Position numbers and translations under genes: made by a program. The notes beneath the pieces are model-generated. The model was not told where the DNA came from and searched no databases. It was given only the letters and a program-made list of their open reading frames with translations. A stretch of DNA of 8,449 nucleotides from Lachnospiraceae bacterium (lineage in GTDB: Bacteria > Bacillota > Clostridia > Lachnospirales > Lachnospiraceae), in the NCBI GenBank assembly GCA_017964745.1, contig JAGCRJ010000134.1, positions 1 through 8,449 of the forward strand, given 5' to 3'. This document shows positions 1 to 6,740 of this stretch, piece by piece (within the stretch, counting starts at the first letter, position 1; each line of letters begins with the position of its first letter).

Positions 1-5
1 AACTT

Positions 6-491
6 ATGAACCGTGTGAAGATTGAAGAAGCAAGGGACGATGAGCTGGACCAGCTGCTTGAGTTGCAGGTCAAAAGCTTTATGCCACTCTATGAAAAGTA
101 CCATGATGAAGGCTCGCCGGCGATAGAATCGATCGAAAGGATAAGAGGCAGGGCACAGAACCCCGCAAGGCAGTACTATTTCATACTGATGGACGGCGCC
201 AGAGTCGGCGGGATCAATATCGGTACAAAACCGGGCTACGGTGATGATAACTGTAAATGCATATCTCCGATATTCGTGATTCCCGAATATCAGAATAAGG
301 GAATCGGATACGTATCGATGATGAAAGCGTTTGAGTTGTTCCCGGATGTGAAGACATGGAGACTGGATACGATAAAGCAGGAACCCGCTAACTGCCATCT
401 TTATGAGAAATGCGGTTTTGTCAGAACAGGCGAGGAGCATGTCATTAATGAAGATATGACCCTGATCGACTATGTCCTCCATCGTGCGTGA
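6..491 (+). CDS. GNAT-family N-acetyltransferase
   Basis: A 161-residue single-domain protein of the GNAT fold, which moves an acetyl group from acetyl-CoA to an amine; the substrate cannot be told from sequence. The acetyl-CoA pyrophosphate-binding motif A is visible as beta-strand ISPIFVIP (about residues 86-93) followed by QNKGIG (96-101), matching Q/R-x-x-G-x-G/A. The late NCHLYEKCGF segment (about 128-137) is the usual GNAT C-terminal helix and strand with an alkylation-type 'LYEKxGF' signature. The length is normal for the family and no signal peptide or membrane segment is seen, so it should be cytoplasmic. Only five bases precede the ATG, so its ribosome site is outside the window and a slightly earlier start cannot be excluded, although MNRVKIEEA is a typical GNAT beginning. 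Two bases after its stop begins a long hairpin that probably ends its transcript. It converges on the tRNA-Pro gene. Confidence 0.85.
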   Translation: MNRVKIEEARDDELDQLLELQVKSFMPLYEKYHDEGSPAIESIERIRGRAQNPARQYYFILMDGARVGGINIGTKPGYGDDNCKCISPIFVIPEYQNKGIGYVSMMKAFELFPDVKTWRLDTIKQEPANCHLYEKCGFVRTGEEHVINEDMTLIDYVLHRA

Positions 492-493
492 TG

Positions 494-561
494 GTCACGC
501 CGATGAAAAGAAGCCCTATTGCTCGGAGGAATGCCTCCTTCGCAAAGGGCTTCTAATTTCA

Positions 562-571
<10 letters not shown>
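494..571. terminator. Long inverted repeat / probable bidirectional terminator overlapping the tRNA-Pro 3' end
   Basis: A long imperfect hairpin lies between two convergent genes. The outer stem is 15 perfect base pairs (494-508 with 557-571). It continues, after two unpaired A on the right, as 9 pairs (509-517 with 546-554, AGAAGCCCT/AGGGCTTCT), then 4 pairs (519-522 with 542-545) and a GGAGG/CCTCC tip (525-529 with 534-538) with an AATG loop: about 33 pairs in all. On the minus strand the inner stem is followed by TTTT, on the plus strand by AATTT, so it reads better as terminator for the tRNA but could serve both. Bases 562-571 belong to the tRNA-Pro 3' strand, so the left arm holds an inverted copy of the tRNA end. 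Pairing is seen directly; the terminator role is inferred. Confidence 0.65.
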
Positions 572-635
<64 letters not shown>

Positions 636-670
636 TGATTAACAAAAAAGTTTTTTAATGAATCTGTGTC

Positions 671-695
671 TTGCAGGTCGTCCTGATTTCTGCAA
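671..695. promoter_or_regulatory. Possible operator-like inverted repeat between tRNA-Pro and the GH3 gene
   Basis: TTGCAG (671-676) and CTGCAA (690-695) form a 6-base inverted repeat with a 13-base spacer, just upstream of the proposed GH3 promoter. A second small palindrome, TTTTTGAAAAA (740-750), lies near the expected transcription start. Either could bind a regulator of the glycosidase gene, but short inverted repeats in AT-rich DNA arise by chance and no matching regulator is encoded nearby. Confidence 0.2.
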
Positions 696-709
696 AAATA
701 AGGTATACG

Positions 710-737
710 TTGCTCTCAGGCGACTAATGAATAATAC
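710..737 (+). promoter_or_regulatory. Candidate sigma-A promoter for the GH3 gene
   Basis: TTGCTC (710-715) and TAATAC (732-737) are separated by 16 bases and resemble -35 and -10 boxes. Transcription would start near 744, leaving a leader of about 34 bases before the ATG at 778. The -35 box matches only partly and the spacer is one short of ideal, so this is a modest candidate. It also supports the start at 778, because the ATG at 658 would lie upstream of it. Confidence 0.35.
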
Positions 738-777
738 ACTTTTTGAAAAATCGTGTCAATCACACAGGAGAATGCTT

Positions 778-2907
778 ATGGCAGCAAAGAAGGCAAAACA
801 CATGACCGTTAAAGAGATCAAGAAGATCGTTGCAGGTCTTTCACTTCAGCAGAAGGCATACCTTACAACCGGCGTAGGAAGCTGGGAGACCGCGGAGTTC
901 CCTAAGAAGGGTATTCCCAAGGAGTGGATGTGCGACGGCCCTCACGGACTCAGAAAGCAGATCAATGATGTGCATGCCGACATCAACGATTCCATCGATG
1001 CGGTAAGCTTCCCCGCAGAGTGTGCGGTAGCGGCAAGCTGGGACAGGGAGCTTATCTATGAAGCTGCAAAGGCTATAGGAAACGAAGCCCAGGCCAATGA
1101 TGTTCAGATGGTCCTCGGACCCGGCGTCAACATGAAGAGAAGCCCCCTTTGCGGACGTAATTTCGAGTACATGTCGGAGGATCCTTATCTTGCCGGCGAA
1201 CTCGGTGCTGCCTATGTAAACGGTCTTCAGAGCACCGGCGTATCCGCATGTGTTAAGCATTTCTTCGCTAATTCACAGGAGACCGACCGCTTCACCTCTT
1301 CGAGTGAAATGGACGAGACCACGGAGCGCCAGATCTACCTTCCCGCATTTGAGACCGTCGTTAAGAAGTCTCATCCCGGTTCGGTCATGGCCGCATACAA
1401 CAAGGTAAACGGAACCTACATGACCGAGAACAAGAAATACCTCACTGACATTCTCAGAAAAGAGTGGGGCTTCAACGGAATGGTCGTAAGTGACTGGGGT
1501 GCAACCCATAACAGGGCAGGCGCCATCGAGGCGGGCTGCGACCTTACAATGTGGCAGCAGCACGAGACCGATAAGGACATCATCAAGGCCGTAAAGAGCG
1601 GAAAGCTCGCAGAGTCCAGGCTGGATGAGGCTTGCGTCAACATCCTCAGGCATGTGTTCGGAACCCTTGAAGAGCACAGGGATGTTAAGATCGACCTTAA
1701 CGAGAACCACGAGATCGCAAGAAAACTCTTCGAAAGCTCCATCGTCCTTCTCAAGAATGACGGAAACATCCTTCCTCTCAGCAAAAAGAAGAAGGTTCTC
1801 ATTCTCGGCGACTTTGCGAAGAACCCCAGATACCAGGGCGGCGGAAGCTCACACGTTTCCACGAGCAGGGCAACCAACGTGGTCGATGCCACCAAGGATA
1901 TGCCCAACGTATCATACAAGCAGGGATACGGTCCCGGACCCAAGGCTCCCACTCTTACCGATCCCAAGTTCTGGACAACCCGCATCACACCTTCGGACTA
2001 CAAGCCCGATAAGAAGCTTATCGCTGATGCGGTAAAGGCAGCAAAGCAGGCTGATGTTGTTGTTATCTTCGCGGGACTTCCCGAAGCTCTCGAATCCGAA
2101 GGCGCGGACCGCGTAGATATGAGAATGCCCGATTCCCACAACGCTCTCATCGAAGAGGTTGCGAAGGTCAACAAGAATGTTGTGGTCGTACTTCAGAACG
2201 GCGCACCCGTTGAGATGCCCTGGATCGATGATGTAAAGGGAATCCTTGAAACCTATCTCGGCGGTGAGGCAAGCGGCGAAGCTGTAAGGGACGTCCTTTT
2301 CGGAGATGTTAACCCTTCCGGACGCCTTCCCGAGACCTTCCCGTTCATCCTCGAGGACAATCCTTCATATCTGTTCTACTTCGGATGTGATGATGTGGTA
2401 AAATACAGCGAAGGCGAGTTTATCGGTTACAGATATTACACCACCAAGATGATGCCCGTGCTCTTCCCGTTCGGATACGGACTTTCATACACCGGGTTCG
2501 ATTATTCCGACCTTAAGATAGATGCAAAGGGATTCATCGGCGATGAGAAGACCGGCGGCATCAGTGTATCCGTCAAGGTCACCAATACCGGTAAGAAGGC
2601 GGGCAGGGAAGTTGTCCAGCTCTACATCGGCGTTAACAAGTGCGCTCTTAAGAGACCCGTCAGGGAACTTAAGGGCTTTGCAAAGACGAAGCTCCTTGCA
2701 CCCGGAGAAAGCGAGACTGTTACTTTCGAGCTTACCTCCAGGGATTTTGCACACTGGAACGAAGAGGCTCACGCATACGTCCACTACACCGGAGAGTATG
2801 AGATCCAGATCGCAAGGAATGCCGAAGAGATCGAGCTTGCCGCACCCGTGGACATCGAGGGAGCATATCCCCGCAAGACCGTTAATAACAACAATCCGGA
2901 ATTATAA
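778..2907 (+). CDS. Glycoside hydrolase family 3 beta-glucosidase-like enzyme, cytoplasmic
   Basis: A 709-residue GH3 enzyme expected to release terminal beta-linked sugars (probably glucose) from oligosaccharides with retention. The barrel domain (about 30-310) shows DGPHGLR (53-59), GRNFEYMSEDP (126-136), the KH pair (160-161) and SDWG with probable nucleophile Asp239. The alpha/beta sandwich (about 330-560) carries SEGADR with probable acid/base Glu441. After FPFGYGLSY (563-571) comes a fibronectin-III-like domain (about 595-690). There is no PA14 insert and no signal peptide, so it should act inside the cell on imported oligosaccharides. The start at 778 is chosen because AGGAG (766-770) sits 7 bases upstream; an in-frame ATG at 658 has no ribosome site, and the one at 772 is too close to the AGGAG. 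The next gene follows after 40 bases with no obvious terminator, which suggests an operon. Specificity (glucosidase, xylosidase or other) is not certain. Confidence 0.93.
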   Translation: MAAKKAKHMTVKEIKKIVAGLSLQQKAYLTTGVGSWETAEFPKKGIPKEWMCDGPHGLRKQINDVHADINDSIDAVSFPAECAVAASWDRELIYEAAKAIGNEAQANDVQMVLGPGVNMKRSPLCGRNFEYMSEDPYLAGELGAAYVNGLQSTGVSACVKHFFANSQETDRFTSSSEMDETTERQIYLPAFETVVKKSHPGSVMAAYNKVNGTYMTENKKYLTDILRKEWGFNGMVVSDWGATHNRAGAIEAGCDLTMWQQHETDKDIIKAVKSGKLAESRLDEACVNILRHVFGTLEEHRDVKIDLNENHEIARKLFESSIVLLKNDGNILPLSKKKKVLILGDFAKNPRYQGGGSSHVSTSRATNVVDATKDMPNVSYKQGYGPGPKAPTLTDPKFWTTRITPSDYKPDKKLIADAVKAAKQADVVVIFAGLPEALESEGADRVDMRMPDSHNALIEEVAKVNKNVVVVLQNGAPVEMPWIDDVKGILETYLGGEASGEAVRDVLFGDVNPSGRLPETFPFILEDNPSYLFYFGCDDVVKYSEGEFIGYRYYTTKMMPVLFPFGYGLSYTGFDYSDLKIDAKGFIGDEKTGGISVSVKVTNTGKKAGREVVQLYIGVNKCALKRPVRELKGFAKTKLLAPGESETVTFELTSRDFAHWNEEAHAYVHYTGEYEIQIARNAEEIELAAPVDIEGAYPRKTVNNNNPEL

Positions 2908-2947
2908 ATGATACCGGGGTGCCTGTATCCCGATACAAAGCCGTGAT

Positions 2948-4837
2948 ATGAAGAAAAGAAAGAGACTGGCGCTCTTCGGAAGCAGCCTGTCGAGCAGATA
3001 CAAGAGAATACTGAGCAGGGCATTTGCCATAGCTGCGGAAGAACTGGATGTGGATCTGGTCATTTTCAATGCGTACGGAAAGCTCCGCAATGTCAATTTC
3101 GTGGCAGCGGACAATGAATCCGGACTCATCGACTATGTAGATCTCGACCAGTTCGACGGTATCGCTTTTGACGGTGAAGGCTACATCGTAAACGGCATGT
3201 CGGACAAGGTGGAGCGAAAGCTCCGAAGCGCTAAATGTCCCGTTGTATCCGTCAGCAGCCATATCGACGGATTCCACAATATCGAGTTTGACGATGAAGG
3301 CGGTCTCAGGCAGATGGTCGAGCATTTCCTCGATCATCACCACTTTACCAAGATAGGCTTTATGTCCGGTTATCTGACTCATCCCGATGCCATAAAGAGA
3401 CTGGATGAATTCCGTTCGGTCATGAGAGAGCATGGTCTTCCCGAGGATGGAGCCGGTATGTTTGAAGGCGACTTCTGGTATGAAAAGGGAGCGGAGGCGG
3501 CCAGGTATTTCCTTTCACTTCCCGAACGCCCCGAAGCCATTGTCTGCGCGAATGACTATATGGCCATGTCGCTGATCAACTCTCTTAGACTGGCCGGAAT
3601 AAAGGTTCCTCAGGATATTGCGGTTTCCGGATATGACGGAACTCCCGAGGGCAAGGATTACCTGCCCCATCTGACCACGGTCACCAGGGAGCAGCTTGAT
3701 GTAGCGCGCAAAGCGTTGAAGCTTCTCGTCACACTTTCTGATGACCCGGATGCAAAGGATATCGATCTGAAGGTTTATCCGAAGCCCATCTTTTCCCAGT
3801 CCTGCGGATGCGATACATTCGAATACGAGCATGTTCTTGACATCGTGGACCGCGTTCATGACGAGATGAGGAACATGAACGAGAGCCTTTATGAGTCGGA
3901 GTCTGCCATGGTCAAGCTCAATAAGGCTGACAGCGTGCGTACTATGGAGACCATATTTGAAGAGGATGCCGTCAATTTCGGTGATTATTCTTCATTTTTC
4001 CTGATGGCACATACGGACTCGGAAGGAAGGACTTCCTTTGACAGCGAGTTCACCATGCCCTCCGGCGATTACAAACCCATCATGTGGATCGACAAAAAGA
4101 ATGAATACACGGAAAGCTCCCACGATCTGAGCAGCTCCATGATCATTCCCGAGTCAAATGCCGACAGAAGCCATGTTTACTATGTGATGGCGGTGCATTA
4201 CGGAGAGGTGATATTCGGATATTCCGTACTTGAACTTACCGGCAGGGATATTTTCAACGAATTCTACAATGTTTGGATGCATACGATAGGTCTTTCACTC
4301 GATACGCTTAAAAAGAGGGATCATATCGAAAAGCTCATAACCAGGCTCGAGGGCCTCAGCGTAACCGATGAGCTTACCGGGCTCTACAACAGACGCGGAT
4401 TCGATGACAAGGCCCGTTCGGCACTTGCGGGATACAAGGAAGCCAAGACGGTCTGCTCCATGGTCATCGATATGGACGGTCTGAAGTCGATCAATGATAA
4501 GTTCGGACACTATGAGGGTGACCGTGCGATCAGGGCACTTGCGGACTGCATCAAGAAGTGCAGCGATTTTGGCGAGATTGCCGGAAGAGCGGGCGGAGAC
4601 GAGTTCTATGTATTTGCTCCGGACTATTCCGAGGCACGTCTGAACCGCTTTGTTGAGCGCATGAAGGATTATGTTGCCGAGTACAACAAGGCCAACAGGT
4701 TGAATTACAAGCTCGATTTCAGTATCGGAACCTACATTACCGAGGCTGATTCCTACGGCAGGATCGAGGATTATTTCAAGATCAGCGATGCCAGGATGTA
4801 CGAGCAGAAAACGTCCAAACCGGGCCGCAGAAAGTAG
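2948..4837 (+). CDS. LacI-type sugar-sensor domain fused to GGDEF diguanylate cyclase
   Basis: A 629-residue signalling protein. Residues 1-285 resemble the effector-binding core of LacI/GalR repressors (periplasmic-binding fold), with CANDYMA (about 200-206) and VSGYDG (226-231), but the DNA-binding helix-turn-helix is absent: the protein begins directly at the first strand of the core. No signal peptide is seen, so the sensor is cytoplasmic. A Cys-Gly-Cys (286-288) ends this part. A probable helical linker (about 295-330) and a mixed domain of unknown type, perhaps GAF-like (about 330-445), lead to a GGDEF domain (471-628). That domain has DELTGLYNRRGF, metal-binding DMD with ND (508-517) and an intact GGDEF (549-553), so it should make c-di-GMP from two GTP. 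The usual RxxD inhibitory site reads DFGE here, so product inhibition may be lost. No clear Shine-Dalgarno precedes the ATG. The position behind the GH3 gene suggests it senses a sugar linked to that enzyme; this is inference. Confidence 0.9.
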   Translation: MKKRKRLALFGSSLSSRYKRILSRAFAIAAEELDVDLVIFNAYGKLRNVNFVAADNESGLIDYVDLDQFDGIAFDGEGYIVNGMSDKVERKLRSAKCPVVSVSSHIDGFHNIEFDDEGGLRQMVEHFLDHHHFTKIGFMSGYLTHPDAIKRLDEFRSVMREHGLPEDGAGMFEGDFWYEKGAEAARYFLSLPERPEAIVCANDYMAMSLINSLRLAGIKVPQDIAVSGYDGTPEGKDYLPHLTTVTREQLDVARKALKLLVTLSDDPDAKDIDLKVYPKPIFSQSCGCDTFEYEHVLDIVDRVHDEMRNMNESLYESESAMVKLNKADSVRTMETIFEEDAVNFGDYSSFFLMAHTDSEGRTSFDSEFTMPSGDYKPIMWIDKKNEYTESSHDLSSSMIIPESNADRSHVYYVMAVHYGEVIFGYSVLELTGRDIFNEFYNVWMHTIGLSLDTLKKRDHIEKLITRLEGLSVTDELTGLYNRRGFDDKARSALAGYKEAKTVCSMVIDMDGLKSINDKFGHYEGDRAIRALADCIKKCSDFGEIAGRAGGDEFYVFAPDYSEARLNRFVERMKDYVAEYNKANRLNYKLDFSIGTYITEADSYGRIEDYFKISDARMYEQKTSKPGRRK

Positions 4838-4846
4838 ACTTTCATT

Positions 4847-4873
4847 AAAAAATTGAAAAAAATATAATTTTTT
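4847..4873 (+). terminator. Weak AT-only hairpin after the GGDEF gene
   Basis: AAAAAATT (4847-4854) can pair with AATTTTTT (4866-4873) across an A-rich loop, starting 9 bases after the stop of the sensor-cyclase. The stem has no G-C pairs, so it is a poor intrinsic terminator. It is noted because no better one is seen before the tRNA-Lys promoter. The stretch 4838-4922 is otherwise very AT-rich and holds no gene. Confidence 0.25.
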
Positions 4874-4874
4874 G

Positions 4875-4903
4875 TTGATTTTCTTTTTGATAGGTGCTAA
4901 TAT
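4875..4903 (+). promoter_or_regulatory. Promoter of tRNA-Lys
   Basis: TTGATT (4875-4880) and TAATAT (4898-4903) are 17 bases apart, with a TG one base before the -10 box (extended -10). This is close to the sigma-A consensus. Transcription should start near 4910, giving a short leader before the tRNA at 4923, as expected for a strong tRNA promoter. Confidence 0.7.
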
Positions 4904-4922
4904 CCCATTGTTGCACTAAAAA

Positions 4923-4995
4923 GGACCGCTAGCTCAGTTGGTAGAGCACCTGACTCTTAATCAGGGTGTCCAGGGTTCGAGCCCCTGGCGGTCCA
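4923..4995 (+). tRNA. tRNA-Lys, anticodon CTT
   Basis: The 73 bases fold into a cloverleaf. There is an acceptor stem GGACCGC/GCGGTCC with discriminator A, and a D arm GCTC/GAGC. The anticodon stem CCTGA/TCAGG has loop CTCTTAA, giving anticodon CTT at 4956-4958. The T arm is CAGGG/CCCTG with loop TTCGAGC. CCA is not encoded. It reads AAG, which is the more common lysine codon in the genes of this window. A strong promoter lies just upstream and a probable terminator just downstream, so it seems to be a single-gene unit. Confidence 0.96.
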
Positions 4996-5000
4996 CGCGA

Positions 5001-5038
5001 GGTCGCAGGCTTGCTTTGAAGCGGGTTTGTGGCCTTTT
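5001..5038 (+). terminator. Probable terminator of tRNA-Lys
   Basis: GGTCGCA (5001-5007) pairs with TGTGGCC (5028-5034), including two G-U pairs, and is followed at once by TTTTCCTTATT. The inside can form a further short GCTT/AAGC stem. It begins six bases after the tRNA and ends 31 bases before the TatD gene, so it probably separates the two units. Confidence 0.5.
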
Positions 5039-5068
5039 CCTTATTCACAATAATATTTTGAGGTATAT

Positions 5069-5851
5069 ATGCTCCGGATATTTGACACACATGCGCATTA
5101 TGATGACGAAGCCTTCGATGCGGACCGCGATGAGGTTCTGCAGGGCCTTGCCGCGCAGGGAATCGCAAGGGTCACGGATATCGGGGCGGGAATAGAGTCT
5201 TCGAAGGCCGCACTTGAGCTTTCGAAGCGATATGACTGGATGTACTGCGCACTCGGCGTGATCCCCGGAAAATGCTCGGAGATCAATGATGAGACCTGGA
5301 AATGGCTCTGTGAATCCGCCGAAAAGGAAGAAAAATGCGTCGCGATCGGTGAGATCGGCCTTGATTACCACTGGGACGACGATCCGAGGGACGTTCAGGC
5401 ACTCTGGTTCGGAAATCAGATAGAACTTGCGAAAAAAATCGGAAAACCCATCGTCGTACACTCAAGGGATGCGGCAAAAGATACGATAGATATTATGAAG
5501 GCACATTCCGCAGGGGATGCGGGCGGAGTTATCCACTGCTATTCCTACACGGCGGAGAGTGCGAGGGAATTCCTGAATATGGGCTTTTATTTCGGTATCG
5601 GAGGGGTCGTTACCTTCCAAAATGCGAAGAAGCTCGCAGAGGCAGTGCGTTTCATCCCTCTTTCGAACATTGTCCTGGAGACGGATTGCCCTTATCTGGC
5701 ACCGGTTCCGCACAGGGGGAAGAGGAATTATTCGGGGTATCTGAACCTCGTCGCGGAACGCATCGCAGAGATCAAGGAAATGCCCGTCGAAACGGTGATT
5801 GAGGAGACCTGGAACAACGCCTGCAGACTATACAAACCGGCGGAAATATGA
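5069..5851 (+). CDS. tatD: TatD-family metal-dependent DNase
   Basis: A 260-residue TIM-barrel metallohydrolase of the TatD family; characterised members are Mg2+-dependent DNases with 3'-5' exonuclease activity linked to DNA repair and fragmentation. The metal ligands are all present: HAH (His8, His10) in the DTHAHYDD start, Glu95 in GEIGLDYH, His131 in VVHSRDA, His156 in IHCYS, and Asp206 in ETDCPYLAP. Length is typical and the protein is cytoplasmic with no signal peptide. GAGG (5060-5063) lies 5 bases before the ATG. It follows the tRNA-Lys unit and precedes mecA by 67 bases without a visible terminator, so transcription may run on into mecA. In many Firmicutes the gene lies near metG and rRNA-processing genes; that context is not seen here. 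Known family activity is firm; physiological role here is not. Confidence 0.93.
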   Translation: MLRIFDTHAHYDDEAFDADRDEVLQGLAAQGIARVTDIGAGIESSKAALELSKRYDWMYCALGVIPGKCSEINDETWKWLCESAEKEEKCVAIGEIGLDYHWDDDPRDVQALWFGNQIELAKKIGKPIVVHSRDAAKDTIDIMKAHSAGDAGGVIHCYSYTAESAREFLNMGFYFGIGGVVTFQNAKKLAEAVRFIPLSNIVLETDCPYLAPVPHRGKRNYSGYLNLVAERIAEIKEMPVETVIEETWNNACRLYKPAEI

Positions 5852-5918
5852 TAGAATTTACCCAAATAAATTAAAGTAGATTCATTCTTATGGTACCGGG
5901 GGGAAACGAGGTACTTAT

Positions 5919-6656
5919 ATGAAGATAGAGAGAGTAGATGACAAAACTATAAAGTGCTATCTCTCCAAGGATGAACTGGCTTATTACCAGGTTGATTACA
6001 GTGACTTTATTTCCAGGACCGAGAATGCTCAGAGGCTCCTGAGAGAGATAATAGAAACAGCCAAGACCGAGGTGGGTTATCACCCTCCGAAGATCGCTTT
6101 TGAGATGCAGATAATGATGGTTCCCGAGCAGGGAATGGTTCTAACCTTCTCCGAGAAGGACCCCGCACTCGGTGTGGATCCTTCCAAACTCGGCGGATTT
6201 ATTGACACTCTCAAGCAGCTCCTTGAGCATGTAAAGGAAGAATCCGGCGGAACGACCGGTGCTTTGGGCGCGCTTCCCGGACTCGGACAGGGCGGCCTTT
6301 CGCTTCCCGCTCCGTCTGCCGCACCTTCGGTACGCACCGGTGATAAGCAGCAGAGCGCTCCCGCGATCGATGTCAACGATGCGATATTCATGTTTACATA
6401 TCTGGCGGATTTTATGGATTATGCCCAGGGTCTTCCCAGGGGAATCCGCATAGACTCGACCCTTTACAAGATGGGTCAGGAGTATTACCTGCATATCTCA
6501 AGAGGAAAGGCTTCCTACGACCGCTTCAGCAGAAGCTGCGTACAGGCTTTGGAATTTTCACAGCTCTACAGTGCCGGCCCCGGATGTGACGAAGTCCTCA
6601 AGGAACATGGTGAGGTAATGATCGCAACTAAGGCCGTGAACAGATTCCGTAAGTAA
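5919..6656 (+). CDS. mecA: MecA-type adaptor protein for ClpC
   Basis: A 245-residue protein recognised as the MecA/YpbH adaptor family (not the methicillin-resistance gene of the same name). Family members deliver substrates to the ClpCP protease and help ClpC assemble. The N-terminal domain (1 to about 85) starts MKIERVDDKTIKCYLS, matching the family's M-x-IERI-x-x-x-T-x-K-x-Y-x-S opening, and is the substrate-recognition half. A linker (about 109-148) is rich in Gly, Ala and Pro. The C-terminal ClpC-binding domain (about 153-243) runs from DAIFMF through STLYKMGQEYYLHIS to the EHGEVMI segment. GAGG (5908-5911) is 7 bases before the ATG. The two G of this site can pair in a short GTACC/GGTAC stem (5893-5897 with 5910-5914), perhaps tuning translation. 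A strong terminator follows 13 bases after the stop. clpC is not in view, so partner and substrates are inferred. Confidence 0.85.
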   Translation: MKIERVDDKTIKCYLSKDELAYYQVDYSDFISRTENAQRLLREIIETAKTEVGYHPPKIAFEMQIMMVPEQGMVLTFSEKDPALGVDPSKLGGFIDTLKQLLEHVKEESGGTTGALGALPGLGQGGLSLPAPSAAPSVRTGDKQQSAPAIDVNDAIFMFTYLADFMDYAQGLPRGIRIDSTLYKMGQEYYLHISRGKASYDRFSRSCVQALEFSQLYSAGPGCDEVLKEHGEVMIATKAVNRFRK

Positions 6657-6669
6657 TGTTTGTTTTAAC

Positions 6670-6710
6670 AGGCGGCCCCTTTCTGACGGGGGCCGCCTTA
6701 AATTGTTTTT
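6670..6710 (+). terminator. Intrinsic terminator after mecA
   Basis: AGGCGGCCCC (6670-6679) pairs perfectly with GGGGCCGCCT (6689-6698) around a 9-base loop, and a T-rich run (TTAAATTGTTTTT) follows. The GC-rich 10-pair stem and tail make this a strong rho-independent terminator for mecA. It separates mecA from the zinc-ribbon gene, whose promoter must lie within about 6700-6730 or rely on read-through; I see no clear promoter boxes there. Confidence 0.88.
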
Positions 6711-6740
6711 AGAGGAAATCAGGGTTAAGGAGGAAAAAGG

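Noticed and set aside
643..657. A-run/T-run (AAAAAAG then TTTTTT) between tRNA-Pro and the GH3 gene as a terminator
   Set aside because: It has no GC stem and lies upstream of both divergent genes, where a terminator is not expected.
658..777. In-frame upstream extension of the GH3 gene from the ATG at 658
   Set aside because: No ribosome site precedes it, the 40 residues do not resemble a GH3 N terminus or a signal peptide, and AGGAG sits 7 bases before the ATG at 778.
1273..1988. Long open frames on the minus strand inside the GH3 gene
   Set aside because: They are shadows of a strongly coding plus-strand gene; no ribosome sites or recognisable motifs.
2882..3433. 183-residue open frame on the minus strand over the start of the sensor-cyclase gene
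   Set aside because: Antisense to a gene with clear motifs; no recognisable domain and no initiation signal supporting it.
4938..5195. Short plus-strand open frame starting within tRNA-Lys
   Set aside because: It begins inside the tRNA and overlaps tatD in another frame; no ribosome site.
5045..5461. 138-residue minus-strand open frame antisense to tatD
   Set aside because: The tatD reading frame contains every metal ligand of its family, so the antisense frame is incidental.
5852..5918. Riboswitch or leader upstream of mecA
   Set aside because: Only 67 bases, with one 5-pair stem near the ribosome site; too small for any known riboswitch.
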